A DNA stretch of 64,000 bases from NCBI RefSeq assembly GCF_000005505.3, contig NC_016132.3:62001-126000 (forward strand), written 5' to 3'. Below the pieces are notes generated by a model. It saw only the letters and a program-made list of their open reading frames with translations. It searched no databases and was not told the DNA's origin. Both the position numbers and the translations under genes were made by a program. This document shows, piece by piece, positions 34,526 to 52,620 of the stretch. How positions within the stretch are numbered: the first letter of the stretch is position 1; every line of letters starts with the position of its first letter. The DNA comes from Brachypodium distachyon. Taxonomy: Eukaryota > Streptophyta > Magnoliopsida > Poales > Poaceae.

Positions 34526-37097
34526 CTAATAGAACATAACATAGTTGTCCGGCATGTAGTGGCATATAGGTTCAGCGAGCTCTCCACCCAGCAGATCAAA
34601 GTACTCTTTGTCCCAGTTAGACGTGTCCATGTGGCACATCACTATGGCTGTCACGCCCACCATAGTACTATCTGCGCCTTTGAGCTGCACCCTCAAGGAC
34701 AGTACATTTCTTGGCCGGTGGCAATAGAACAGCTCGTAAGGAAATGGCATGAGATGACATGCCACCACATCGCTGCCCATCTGGGAGATAGCTGCCACGA
34801 CGTACCTGGAGCTCGGGTTTTCTTCCCCATGGATGATTGTAATCGCTGCTCGTGGGTGGCTGATTCCGAGTGCTTCGCTGGCGAACGTTGCCATTTCCGA
34901 GCGCGATAAGAAGCACTTGTGCGTTTCGCCTTTGTCACCCGGCCCACCGCATGAGCGAAAGGTGTTAGCTATCTGTTTTGCTTTAACTGAGTTGTGCTGT
35001 ATTTTGAAAATAGAAAGGATGGTGCCCAAATACTTTAACTCCAAGGGAGTAGAGAAAGAATTCTCAGACTTTGGCACATGAGCTCCTGCAAACATGGTGC
35101 CTTCCGGAAGTATAACCCCAACGTGCAGACTCCTCTTCAAGAAAAGCATGCCGGTTTGAACTCTCATGTGATGGTGACTTGCTGGTGAGTTAGGAACATC
35201 TGAAGCTGCACGGTTATGAACACATGAATGAATGTAAAAATAATATTAACATCAACATGCACATCTTATATTTGGAGATTTAATACTTACGAGGTGTCCC
35301 TGATGGAGGCCCATCCCATCGGTGTCGTCTCGTTGGGTAAGAACTCATTGAAAAGGCATTTTCTGTTGTATATATAGGGCAAATTCTCCCGTACCTGTTA
35401 CTCCAGCAGGATTAAACGGAGTATTACACATGGATATTTTTGTCTTTTCACATTTTCGCATGGATAAAAATAAATTTAGATTTATTGTCTTCGTCTCTCG
35501 TGGTCCCGATGCGCGTGGCCGCTGCCACCCTTGCCGCGCCACCGCCTTCCCTACGCGCCGATGGCCTTCGCTGCGCGCGGCCGCCACCGTCACCTTCACG
35601 GCTCCCCGTTCCATCCTTGCAGCCCGCACCTTCGACGCCGCGCGCGACGCCTTCCCAGCCTACGGCCACCTCTCCTCCTGACAGATGCCGCCGCCGTCCT
35701 CGACCAGCCCTCGCCCAGCATGCGCCGCCGCCTCCGCCCTCCACTCCCTTGCCACGGGAGCCTCCGGTGTCAGTCGGGGTGTGTTTTGGGGATTTTTTTT
35801 CTTTGACGAAATTACGTCTTTGGTCTTTATTCTGATTACTCCATCCTACTACTCCACACTTCACAATTGGAGTATTAGGGAGTAGTAACAAATCTGAGCC
35901 CTTAGATCTAAAAAATGGACGGTCCAAATTAATTCTGGGGTACCGTAGAAGAGCTCATATATAATATATAGGACAAAACAAATTAACTATAAGTTGATTT
36001 AGAATTAACATGTTTTGAACTGGCCGGCTAAGGTAAGGTAGCTGTACACTCACGAGGGGGAGCGAAATAACCCTTGCCGCTCCATTTCACCGGGTATGCA
36101 CTGGCTCCAAAACCATTTTTTCCTGCATGACAAAGCAAATGACTATGAGATGATTCAGACTTAACGTGTTAATCACCAACTTAGTAATAGCTAGCACAAG
36201 TAGTACTTACCAGATGTAATTGGAGGTTCTTCTCCCTTCCCGCTCCATTTTACTGGATAGGCACTCGTTCGAAAACCATCTTCTTCTGAAGGGGATAACA
36301 AATTAACTATGAGTTGATTTGGAACTAACATGTTTTGAACTGGCTAAGGTAGCTGTACACTCACGAGGGGGAGCGAAATAACCCTTGCCGCTCCATTTCA
36401 CCGGGTATGCACTGGCTTCAAAACCATTTTTTCCTGCACGACAAAGCAAATAACTATGAGATGATTCAGATTCAACGTGTGTTAATTACCAACTTAGTAA
36501 TAGCTAGGACAAGTAGTACTTACCAGAGGTAATTGGAGGTTCTTCTCCCTTCCCGCTCCACTTTACTGGATAGGCACTCGTTCGAAACCATCTTCTTCTG
36601 AAGGGGATAACAAATTAAGGGCTCAGCTAAATCAGACTTGGATCGGATGCATTCTCAACTTGGTAAGAAGTGCTAGTACTTGCGGGAAAGTGTGGGCGGA
36701 GCAGTTGCTGCGAAAGCACTTCCTTCTGCAGGAAACAATACACAGTAGTATGAGCTGATTTAACATATTCAAGACTTAATTAGTGAGCAGTAGTAGTTAA
36801 GATGAGTTAGGCAGGAGAAAAGCTGGTTTAACATGTTACGAAGAGGTGCTAAAGAAACTCGGCCATGCCAATTGACGGGGTACTCACCCACGGTAAAGGA
36901 TCGACTAGCCCCTTCTCCACTAGTTCCACTACCTATAACACATGTACGTACGTATTTATCAAAGGTGATCAAATATGTCCTTAATGAGCTGGAAAGAAAA
37001 CAATACGGAGTACATGCTTACCCATGGTGTCCAATGTCGCGTCCCCCCTCTCCAGCGCACTGTAGAGAATGAGAGCGACTAGCACAACATGAGCCAT
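34526..37097 (-). CDS. BURP-domain protein with a repeated linker (417 aa, 9 exons)
   Basis: Exons: 37097-37022, 36932-36840, 36725-36680, 36597-36524, 36433-36365, 36285-36211, 36122-36054, 35362-35291, 35205-34526 (1254 nt, phases close). The start is the first ATG after a TATA box at 37168-37175. MAHVVLVALILYSALERGDA is a signal peptide, so the product is secreted. Residues about 26-190 carry six repeats around AYPVKWSGKG, about one per exon. The C-terminal BURP domain (from about residue 210) has CH-X10-CH-X27-CH-X22-CH; the last spacing is about three shorter than usual. BURP proteins act in the cell wall or apoplast and include anther and seed members; this layout resembles RAFTIN-like or PG1-beta-like types. 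Exon 4 is in frame only because exon 3 ends in phase 2. Confidence 0.85.
35981..36610 (-). repeat. Tandem duplication of two BURP linker exons
   Basis: 35981-36300 and 36301-36610 are near-identical direct copies of about 310-320 bases. Each holds one KNGF...YPVKWSGKGYFAPP exon and one YPVKWSGKGEEPPITSG exon with their introns. Copy 2 has one T fewer in its second exon (TTTCGA for TTTTCGA). Confidence 0.9.
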
Positions 37098-37167
37098 GGC
37101 TAATGGTTTCGTCAAACAAACGATTGAAGGTTTGTGGCTCGAATAATGTACCAGGCTGGGGAGTGGG

Positions 37168-37175
37168 TATATATA
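37168..37175 (-). promoter_or_regulatory. TATA box of the BURP gene
   Basis: TATATATA about 70 bases before the chosen ATG (37097). It argues against in-frame starts further upstream. Confidence 0.6.
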
Positions 37176-37565
37176 GCCATGGGAAAAAGACTTGACTTTG
37201 CACGAAATCGAGCCTGAGTACCCTGACAGGTCCAAACTACTGAGCTAGCACATATCGTGTGTGCCGGAATTTGGGCCTGATTCCACGCTTGGGATCCTTT
37301 CATGCGCATTGTGCACCTTGCCGTGTGCATGCGATTTGCACTGTTTCTAGATGCCTGAGTTGGAGGATTCGTGTCCTCTTAACATTGTCATGCAGTAATA
37401 TCACGGCGTAACATTGCTCAGTCTAGACCACTCATTGAAAATCAATGGCACTGGCCATAAGCCTACCGAAACAAAAACATGATTCACATCTTTAGAGGTC
37501 CATTTATTTACTATGGTTAAGTATGCTAGGAAAGCAAATTAATGGAATTATATACATATATACTA

Positions 37566-37678
37566 CTCCCTCCAATCCATATTAATTGTCGAAATATTAC
37601 ATGTATCTAGACATTTTTTAGGCATAGATACATCCATATTTTGACAAATTTGAGACAATTAATATAGATCGGAGGGAG
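37566..37678. mobile_element. Complete Stowaway MITE (113 bp)
   Basis: CTCCCTCCAATCCATATTAA at the left and AATATAGATCGGAGGGAG at the right form inverted ends; TA flanks both sides. It belongs to the Thalos-like Stowaway type of grasses. Confidence 0.92.
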
Positions 37679-37680
37679 TA

Positions 37681-38067
37681 GAAAAAATTACAAGATAACC
37701 CATCAGAGCTGATTCTTGATTTGTTTCACGTCTTCAATGGCAAAAGCCTCGACAACAACATGTTAAGATTGTGGGCTCTATACTGCACAAGGGAGGCCAG
37801 ACGGATGAGGCAAGCTGACGCGGCCGTAATCCACCCAGTGTTGTTCAACAATGTGACAATCGGCCCAAAAGAATGGCCAAGAGTTCAACAACCAGGTCGC
37901 AAAATTTCCTTGAGGATTCTTGGTCAAATTCAAAAGGCGCAAATATATTGTCCTACTCAACCATGCTAAGTAAGTTGTTTCACGTACAGACCTCTAATTG
38001 TTGGGCCACCTCATTGTTATCTTTGCTTATAAATGTTTATTTCTTTTGAAAACAACGACCATTGGAT
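37681..38067. other. Intergenic, nothing recognised
   Basis: A plus-strand ORF (37721-37969) has no recognisable product and no family resemblance. The stretch ends at the CACTA insertion site. Confidence 0.35.
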
Positions 38068-39417
38068 CATTGCTAGAAAAATGGTCACCAGTGGCGGGCC
38101 GGAAACAAGGTCAGTGGCGGTGGAGTGCCCCGCCACTGAGCTCGCGCCACTAGTAATCCAGAGCTCCAGTGCCGGGTGCAGCCACCGTCACTGGTGTTGT
38201 ACCAGCACCAGTGGCTGGACGATCCACCGCCACTGGAGGCCCGGAAGCAACACTAGTGGCCGTGGCCCGACCGGCCGTTGTTGGGTGGACATCACCAATG
38301 GCTATGAGCAGCCACGGCCACTGGTGCTCTATTGTCGATATTTCAGTTTAAAAATATATTTGTTTCTTTTAAATTAAGCAATTCCTGTAGCATTTACAGT
38401 ACACCAGCATAATTCACAGTACAATGGCAGAATTCACAGCACAGCAGCAAATATATATATATGAAAAACTGCATCTGGTCACATAACTTATTACAAAAGC
38501 CACACATCATTCAATACAAATGGTTTCAAACTTACATTACACATCAAAGTTTCGAAGTTTATCACATGCGAAAGACTAGTTGTACATCCTGACCACCACA
38601 CCTTCGTAGAAGTCCCCATTCTCCTTCAGTACCTCTCGGTTATGAATTGTGGCGATTTCCCTTTGAACATCATACACGAGAAATGACGAGGATTTAGCGT
38701 CTTCTCTTTCAGTCTTCCAGTAGTCTACCACCTTCTTGTAGCTCAACTTTGATGTTGGCCTGAAATTGTTTACTTCGGTTTTCAGAGCCCCCGGGGGCTA
38801 AGCTGCAGCAGCAGCACGACGAGTGAGAGAGGGAGTGAGGGAGTGAGCAGAGAGGGGGGGAGAAGAGAGAGGGAGAGAGGGGGAGCTCCGGCAAGGGGGC
38901 CGGCCCAGTGAGCCACGCGCTGCCGGCGCCGGCGAACGGCGGTTGGCACGCCATCAGAGAGCTTGAGCTGGCCGGGAGAGGAATTAAGAAGAGGAGACGA
39001 AGAAGAGGGACAGAAGGAAGAAGAAGGACAGGATCAACCTTCCCGCAGGCGGCGCCATCCAATTTTGGCAGAGCTCCGCCGCCACCGGTGTGGATGAGCC
39101 GCAGCTGGTCTCAGAGACGCGCGAGCTAGACTAGCTGCGGATACAATAACTTTCTTTTATAGAACAGTTACCGGTGGCGGGTAGGTTAGTTGACCGACCA
39201 CTGGTGCTCGTTGGGGAAAACCCTACCGAACACCAGTGGCGGTGGACAGCCACGGCCACTGGTAGATGAGCACGAGTGGCGGTGATTCTCGTGTCACAAT
39301 CCCACCGCCACTGGTCTCGTTCCGGATTCCTCCAACAGCCTCGAGTGGCGGTGAGTCTTTTGACCCGCCCCCACCGTCACTGGAGGCCGTGCACCAGAGC
39401 CTCTTTCTGGCGTAGTG
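38068..39417. mobile_element. Non-autonomous CACTA transposon (1350 bp)
   Basis: Left end CATTGCTAGAAAAA, right end TTTCTGGCGTAGTG (reverse complement CACTACGCCAGAAA). Three-base target duplication GAT on both sides (38065-38067, 39418-39420). Subterminal direct and inverted repeats of CCAGTGGCGGTGG / CCACCGCCACTGG fill 38090-38320 and 39165-39390, as expected for CACTA. No transposase is present. The minus strand at about 38575-38745 stays open with KKVVDYWKTEREDAKSSSFL, a possible captured or element-encoded fragment. Confidence 0.88.
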
Positions 39418-40596
39418 GATGACTATATTCATATGTCTCCAATTGGCACGGTCGCATACTTTGATTGACTCTGCCGCCCAGAACCTCCAGCGCGCAGAAC
39501 AACGCGACCGGAAACCGATAAGAACAATCATCGACCTCACCTGGGACTGCACACGGAAAAGGGGGTTACATGGTTACGGAAGGAAGGGCAAGCTTGACCA
39601 CAATTTGCGGAATGTGCTCACGATCTGCGCATGTAGAGTTCTTCCAATATCGGAGATGTTGCGCTGCAAATGGAAATTGCCAACACTCATTGCGGACCTG
39701 GATCTTGCTCAGGATCACCGTCCTCTCTCGGTCCCTGAGATCTCCCTTCCCTGTGAGCTGAAGCTGCGGGTCTTAGGCCTCGCGGCCATGGACCGCTTCA
39801 TGTGGCGTCAACGATCTAGGTGTGTGTGGTTGCACGCTGGTGATGCAAACACTCGATTCTTCCATCTCAAGGCCTCGGGTCGTAGTGACAAAAATTTCAT
39901 CAGAAGTCTCTCCACGACGACTGACAGGTTGTGCACCTCCCACGAGGAAAAGGAGATGGCGCAACATTTCATGGACACTATTGGCTCGCCGTCTTCTGCT
40001 GGGGTGGTGTTTGATTGAGATGCACTTGGCATGTCGCGATTGCCTCCAGGTCGGCCTGACGGCTCCTTCTCTATTCAAGACCTGGACGTGGTGATCCGCT
40101 CGTTGCCGGCTGACTGAGCACCTGGGCCAGATGGTTTCACAAGAAAAAAATTCCAGAGTTTCTGGCCCCTCGTCCGGGGTGATTTCTGGTCGGCCGTCCA
40201 TCAGTTCTTGAAGGGACATCATTCTCAGCTAGGGCGTTTGAATTCTGCCTCGATTATTTTCCTGTCCAAGAAGCCGGACACTGCCACTATCAAAGATTAT
40301 AGACCCATCAGTCTCATTCAATTACTTGCCCACATGCTTGCTCCTTGTTTGCCTTCACTCATTGGCCATGGGTAGAGTGCTTTCATCGCCGGCAGGTGCT
40401 TGCAAGACAATTTCATCTATGTGCAAGGTTTGGCTAGGCGTTTCCATCGCTCTAGAGTGCCCATGCTGCTCATCAAGCTTGATTTCAATAAGGCTTTCGA
40501 TTCTGTGTCCTGGCCGTACCTGATTAGCACGCTGCATGCCAGAGGTTTGGAGGCTTGTTGGATTAGCTGGCTCTCGGCTATCTGGGGCTCGTCGAC

Positions 40597-41717
40597 TGTT
40601 GGGTTTAGTCCCACATCGATAATTGACTGTGGGGGAGCACAACATATAAGGTGGAGTAAACCTCACCTATTGGATCGGTCTTTTGGGTTGAGTTAGGCTT
40701 AAGGCCTTATTTGTTGTGGGCTCCTATGGACCTGGGCCGGTAAGACACCAGCTCATGTATGAGTAGCTGGGCCGAGCCGCTGTGCGCTCTAACAATTGGT
40801 ATCAGAGCCTCGTGGTTGATCTCCTAGTAATGGGTGATCAATGCCCATGGTCAGAAAAAGAACCTAACATCTCCAGATGACGGGGGAGCCCGTTCGGCCC
40901 GATGTGTGACGAGGGAGAATGTTGGGTTTAGTCTTACATCGGAAATTGATTGTGGGGGAGCACAACATATAAGGTGGAGCAAATCTCACCTATTGGATCG
41001 GTCTTTTGGGTTGAGTTAGGCTTGAGGCCTTATATGTTGTGGGCTCCCGTGGACCTAGGCCGGTAAGGCACCAGCTCAAGTACAAGTAGCTGGGCCGAGC
41101 TGCTGTGCGCTCTAACAATTGGTATCAGAGCCTCGTGGTTGATCTCTTAGTAACGGGAGATCAAGGCCCATGGTCAGGAAAAAAAAAGAATCTAACATCT
41201 CCAGATGACGGGGGAGCCCGTTCGGCCCGATGGTGTGACGGGGGAGAATGTTGGGTTTAGTCCCACATCGGTAATTGACTGTGGGAGAGCACAACATATA
41301 AGGTGGAGCAAACCTCACCTATTGGATCGGTCTTTTGGGTTGAGTTAGGCTTAAGGCCTTATTTGTTGTGGGCTCTTGTGGACCTGGGCCGGTAAGGCAC
41401 CAGCTCATGTATGAGTAGTTGGGCCGAGCCGCTGTGCGCTCTAACAATTGGTAAAAAGAACCTAACATCTCCAGATAACGGGGGAGCCCGTTCGGCCCGA
41501 TGTGTGACGGGGGAGAATGTTGGGTTTAGTCCCACATCGGTAATTGACTGTGGGGGAGCACAACATATAAGGTGGAGCAAACCTCGCCTATTGGATCGGT
41601 CTTTTGGGTTGAGTTAGGCTTAAGGCCTTATTTGTTGTGGGCTCCTGTGGACCTGGGCCGGTAAGGCACCGGCGATCATGTATGAGTAGCTGGGCCGATC
41701 CGCTGTGAGCTCTAACA
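40597..41717 (+). mobile_element. Tandem TRIM array: four LTRs, three internal segments
   Basis: LTRs at 40597-40794, 40920-41117, 41249-41446 (198 bp each) and 41518-41717 (200 bp), each TGTTGGGTTTAGTC...CTCTAACA. Internal segments of 125, 131 and 71 bases lie between them. The first two begin with the primer site TTGGTATCAGAGCC, and all end in GACGGGGGAGAA or a close variant (polypurine tract); the third has lost most of the primer site and beyond. The whole array has one 5-base target duplication, TCGAC (40592-40596 and 41718-41722). No protein is encoded. Confidence 0.95.
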
Positions 41718-42844
41718 TCGACGTCAAAGATCATTTGCAATGGGATTCCCGGCGCCTCGCTGTGGCATGCTAGGGGTTTGAGGCAGGGTGATTCTCTATC
41801 GCCATATTTGTTTAACCTTGCAGTGGAGCCTCTCAGTGTCGACTGCTGAATCTTGCTTCGCTCCATGACCTCATCAAGCTGCTATCGGGTTATTGTGTCT
41901 CTCGGCTTCGGGTGTCCATGTACGCCGACGACGTGATTCTTTTCATGATGCCTGGCAAAGATGATCTGCTCTATCTATCGCAACTTCTTGAGGTGTTTGG
42001 CTCTATCTCTGGGCTGCATGTCAACATTGCTAAGAGCTTTGTTCTTCCCATTCGATGCGAAGGGATTGACCTGCAACTGCAAGACTTACTCTCTGTTTTC
42101 TCTACGTCGATCAGTGCTTTTTCCCACCACTTACCTGGGGCTACCTTTATCACTTACCATGCCGCGCAAGGTAGTTTTTCAGCCGCTCATCGACAAGATC
42201 GCTTCCAGGCTTGCTGGTTACAAGGCCAATATGTTCAGCAAAGGTGGCAGGATCACCCTGTTGCGCTTGGTAATTTCCGCCATCCCTATGTTTTTTTCTC
42301 ACCGCCATTGATCTTCCTAGCTGGGTGATTAAGAAGATCAAACAGCTTTGCAGAAGTTGGCTGTGGAAGGGAGAGGAGGTGTGCAATGGCGCCAGCTGTC
42401 TGGTTAGGTGGGCTGATGTTTGCAGGCCCAAGATATTTGGTGGGCTCAGAATTCTCGATCTCCACAAATTCGCTGCTGCTTTGAGGCTGAGATGGGCCTG
42501 GCTGAGGTGGGCTGCGCCTAAGAAGCCGTGGGCTAGGCTGGAGATTCTCATCTCCGCTGCCGACGGCGAGCTGTTCTCCGCCTGTTCTGCGATCTCTATT
42601 GGAGATGGCTAGTTGATCAATTTCTGGCATGATGCTTGGGCTTCCAATTGCAGGCCCATTGATCTTGCGCCACTGCTGTTTGTCAAGTCTAAAAGGAAGA
42701 CCGCTGTGTTGGCAAGCTATCACCGGTGATCGCTGGATCCGCGACCTCCCTTCTGCCGTTTCAGCCGCTGAGCTTCAGGAATTTGTCAATCTCTTTGGTC
42801 ATGTCTCCTAGGTTAAGCTCTCCCCGGACACCCATGACTCTGTC

Positions 42845-43333
42845 CAGGGGCGGAGCTACGTGATGACTCCATAGTGCACAGGCACCAGGGTGAGAAATAA
42901 AAATTAAGGCTTATTATTCCTTGCAATTAGTAGGTGCACCAGATATTAGCAGGAAGATTGCACCAGGGACGGGTCCCAGCCACCCAGGCAACAAAGGCTC
43001 GTCCCTTTGGATTAATCTTCTTTCTTAAAAAAAATTGATTTGATGTACATCATCACTAGTTCTAGAGTGAATAAACATTTTTTTTAGTTTTTACAAATTC
43101 TCTCTGGTAATTGGTAATAACCATATTATATTAGGTTTAATTTTTGTTTGTGAATGCGATGAATCTTTGTTAAGTCATCAATGTTTGAAGCCTCATAATC
43201 ATCACTTGATTGCTATTTCTCACCCAAAAAAAATCACTTGTTTGCTACTGTATACTATGCTTTTCCTTATGTGCTTTTGTGTAAATGCTAAAGCTGTGCA
43301 CCCGGGTATTTTTTTTCTCTAGTTTCGCCCCTG
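42845..43333. mobile_element. hAT-type MITE (489 bp) inside the LINE
   Basis: Inverted ends CAGGGGCGGAGCTA and TAGTTTCGCCCCTG. Perfect 8-base target duplication ACTCTGTC (42837-42844, 43334-43341). No ORF of note. The 8-base duplication and CAGGGG ends indicate the hAT superfamily. Confidence 0.92.
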
Positions 43334-43619
43334 ACTCTGTCGCTTGGAAGTTGAGTGCCTCGCGTGTCTTTACTTGGCGTACTTTGCACAGTTCCAGGTT
43401 ACCTTTAGGCAACCATTTGGTGAGATGTTTTGGAACTGTTGGGCTCCGGAGAAGTGCAAGTTCTTTGCTTGGCTGCTTGTGCAATGTCGCGTCCCTGCTG
43501 ATCTCCTTGAGAGGAAAGAAATTTCTAATGATAAGTGGTGTCCGTTTTGCCTGCATGCCTTGGAGAATGCTGGTCATATTTTCTTCAATTGCTGTTTCAT
43601 TCGGCACATAGGGCGGGAG

Positions 43620-43803
43620 TGTTGGAAAGTGTATATATGGCAGGTGCTAGTAGCCCGCCATCTCCTCCAATCTCCTGTATAGTTCCCTGGTATAGGACTA
43701 GCTTCGAGATCAAGCCTAGAGATTGTAGTTACCTTGTATCATCCGTGTAATCCGTGATTGATTGATCACACTGGAATATATATGAACCATGCGGCCTTTC
43801 ACA
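43620..43803. mobile_element. Solo LTR (184 bp) inside the LINE
   Basis: TGTTGGAAAG...GGCCTTTCACA (TG...CA ends) flanked by the 5-base duplication GGGAG (43615-43619, 43804-43808). The LINE frame resumes directly after it. It is left by LTR-LTR recombination, or it is a small TRIM remnant. Confidence 0.85.
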
Positions 43804-44241
43804 GGGAGATTGCGAGCTGGATCATAATTCCTGCTTTTGACCCGGCTGGCTCGGAGCCCTCGTCTTCCCTTAGGCAATGGTGGATTGGCCGGGTGGAGCT
43901 CTTTCGATCTTCCTACTCCAAGTCCAAAGCCAGGGCTGCCACGTCCCTCTTCCTGCTTTCCCTTTGGACCATATGGAAGGAGCGGAACAATCGAATTTCC
44001 AATCACTCGCGGAAATCTGTTGGTGGTGTTGTACTGTTGTGTCCTGGATCAAGACTAAGGCAAGCCTGTGGAGCCTTAACAACACATCCGGGCTTAGGAG
44101 CTGATGATGTTCCCTAGTTGATCCCCCTCTTCTGTTTTTCATAGTTTTTGTTTTGTGTTTGTAAGCTCCCTGAGTTGAGCTTTCCGCTCGAATCTCTTTG
44201 ATATATAAATAGCACATCGTGCTGTTTCACATGAAAAAAAA

Positions 44242-44809
44242 ACTTTCTAGAGTTTGATCAAATTTATAGAAAACTCCACCAACATCTACAATTCTATATT
44301 AGTTTTAGTAAATTTATCACGATATATATTTTCATAGTATACTTATTTGACGATGTAGACATTAGTATATCTTTCTACAAACTTTATGTTGTTTGACTTA
44401 GGATAGTGATTGAAAAAAATACTATTGCATATGCCCGCAGTGAAAAAACAAGAGCTCACAATCCACTGACAATCTGAATTCCTTCTTTTGCCACGAACGC
44501 ATAAAGTAGTCTTTTTTTCAAACGAACAGTTTGATCATCATATACTATTGTCCAGATGTTGCGATAAAAATTCCGTTTGTACATGAATACTCTCCATCAC
44601 TCTATTGACGTGAAGATAACAACTATATTGAGTATACGCACGAATTTGTTCCATTACAATTATCACACGTTCTTGTGACGAAGAAATATAGAGTTTCTGA
44701 ACAACCGGTTTTTTTTCTTCTAAAGAATAAACTACCAGGAAATTTTAGCCAGAACGTGCGCTTCAAGTTGGAAAGCAGGCTCGAATAATTCAAGCCCTTC
44801 TTGCATCTT
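44242..44809. other. Intergenic; Stowaway-like remnant and ABCC 3' flank
   Basis: 44243-44410 (GTTTGATCAAATTTATAGAAAA, CAACATCTACAATTC, then GACTTAGG) resembles the interior of a common grass Stowaway MITE, without ends. The rest is the 3' flank of the minus-strand ABCC gene. Confidence 0.4.
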
Positions 44810-51055
<6,246 letters not shown>

Positions 51056-52620
51056 GATTGATAACCTAATAACTCCTGATCATCAGAAAAAGACGTAATC
51101 CTTAATATAATTATTAATGCGGGGAGCAGAGCATAGAACCCTCATGTTTTATATAAAAGAAAAACCAAGATACAGATCTCCGGTTTGCGTAAAAAAGCCA
51201 ATCGAGTTGTTTGCCCAGCAATTAAATCTAGGGGAGAGGGCAAAAACAACCAAGAGAGACGATTGATACAGATCCCAAATCTCAAGAAACCCTAGTACTA
51301 GCATGACGCAGCTGCTTACTGAAAGTTGTCAGATCTGGGTTAAAACTCATTAATAAAATGCACAAGAGGAAAAAAAAATATGACACAGGATGCTGCAGTC
51401 CACCATGAATGAATTGTAAAAGATAATATAAATCGAAAAGTAGGCATCATCAACCTTTATCAGATGACGACTCAGAACGATCAACAGTTAAACAGAAAGA
51501 TCAATCTGCAGCAAAAGAGTAGTATGTTCTTATTTATTTTCAGATTCCAAGGAAAAAAAATCGAAACAGAGGAAAGGGCCAAAGATTATAAGAGTACCTC
51601 GCGCTGATTAAAGTCGTTTGGCAGTCGCCGACGACTCAACAGAGTGCGCCCTCTGTTGGGATATGTTGAGCCTTCTTCGGTTGTTTAATTTTTTCTGTTT
51701 GTGACGGACCCAAAATTTATAAATCCTAGAATCGCATTCGTTTTATATAAGAACTCTGCTTCCCTACTTCTTTTTTTTGAGAGTACAAAACAGGAGATTA
51801 CTTGCAACTTTTTTAGCTAAAAAAAAGGAGATTAGTTATTAACCGCATGTGGTGGCCCCAACACAGAGCCGCTGGATCGGATGATGCATATACCAACGGT
51901 TGGGATGAGGGCACAAATCCAGTTGTGACGCGCGAGAGCTACCTTAGGAACTGCGATCTGCTTATCCTAAAAGAAAAACACCCCAGAGTGCAAACACTGT
52001 TGCCCACCTACCAACTAATAACATAGAAACAGAGCAGCTCTGGTCACCTGGACAGAGCAGAGCACACGCTTTACACAGCTCCATCTGATCTACTCCAACC
52101 AAGAATGGCGCATGAGATCCATGTCCACAACATTTTCCATGCATATGGATCCTGACCTTGCCACAGATAGAGCCAAAAAACTCCCATATATTTCCTGTTT
52201 TCAGTAAATAGACACTCCCAATCAGTTGTTCAGAAGTGCTACTACAACTTACAGTGAAATATTCCATATATTTCCTGTCTTCAGTAAAAAAAAATCCCTA
52301 CATTTTCTGGGACGTTGAGCACATGTTACAACTTTCAAGTCCACCAAAAGGATATCAGTAATACAGTGCTACTGCTAGACAGTCTCAACTCTGAAACACA
52401 AACTCCCGAACTCCCTACAAACAATGCTCGTTTTGTATATCCAGCTCTTCAAAAGAATCACCATTGGACTACATTTAAAAAATATATATATAATTTCCAT
52501 TAGACTACATATATCTGTATGTATCTATTCCAACTTCCCAACTAGTTGTTCTTTCAGTCCTGCAGGCACTACACTTGTAGTAGTATGTTTTTCCTTTTCA
52601 GGTTGCATTTTCTGTGTACT
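51056..52620. other. ABCC 5' UTR/promoter and REVEILLE 3' flank
   Basis: The minus-strand donor at about 51598 (GAG then GTACTC) and an acceptor just before the ATG suggest a leader intron of about 500 bases for the ABCC gene. 52040-52620 is 3' flank of the minus-strand REVEILLE gene and is repeated at 32010-33480 (interrupted by retroposons) and, inverted, at 5229-5450. Confidence 0.5.

Larger units (their letters stand above)
39421..44241 (+). mobile_element. Dead L1-type LINE hosting three insertions
   Basis: Reverse-transcriptase pieces in order: WLHAGDANTRFFHLKASGR (about 39830), APGPDGF (about 40120), KDYRPISLI (about 40290), SAFIAGRCLQDNFIYVQGLA (about 40375), LIKLDFNKAFDSVSW (about 40470), then after the TRIM array LRQGDSLSPYLFN (about 41780) and the YADD box (41920). 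Zinc-knuckle-like text FCLHALENAGHIFFNC lies at about 43545, then a poly(A) tail at 44234-44241. Stops occur at 40017, about 40115 and about 40372. It is interrupted at 40597-41717, 42845-43333 and 43620-43803. The exact 5' end is not determined and target duplications were not found. Confidence 0.85.

Noticed and set aside
37098..37235. Longer BURP ORF starting at 37235
   Set aside because: It would place the start upstream of the TATA box and bury the signal peptide.
40834..41866. Several ORFs with repeated protein text such as DCGGAQHIRW
   Set aside because: They are translations of TRIM LTR copies; the repeats are at DNA level and no protein family is involved.
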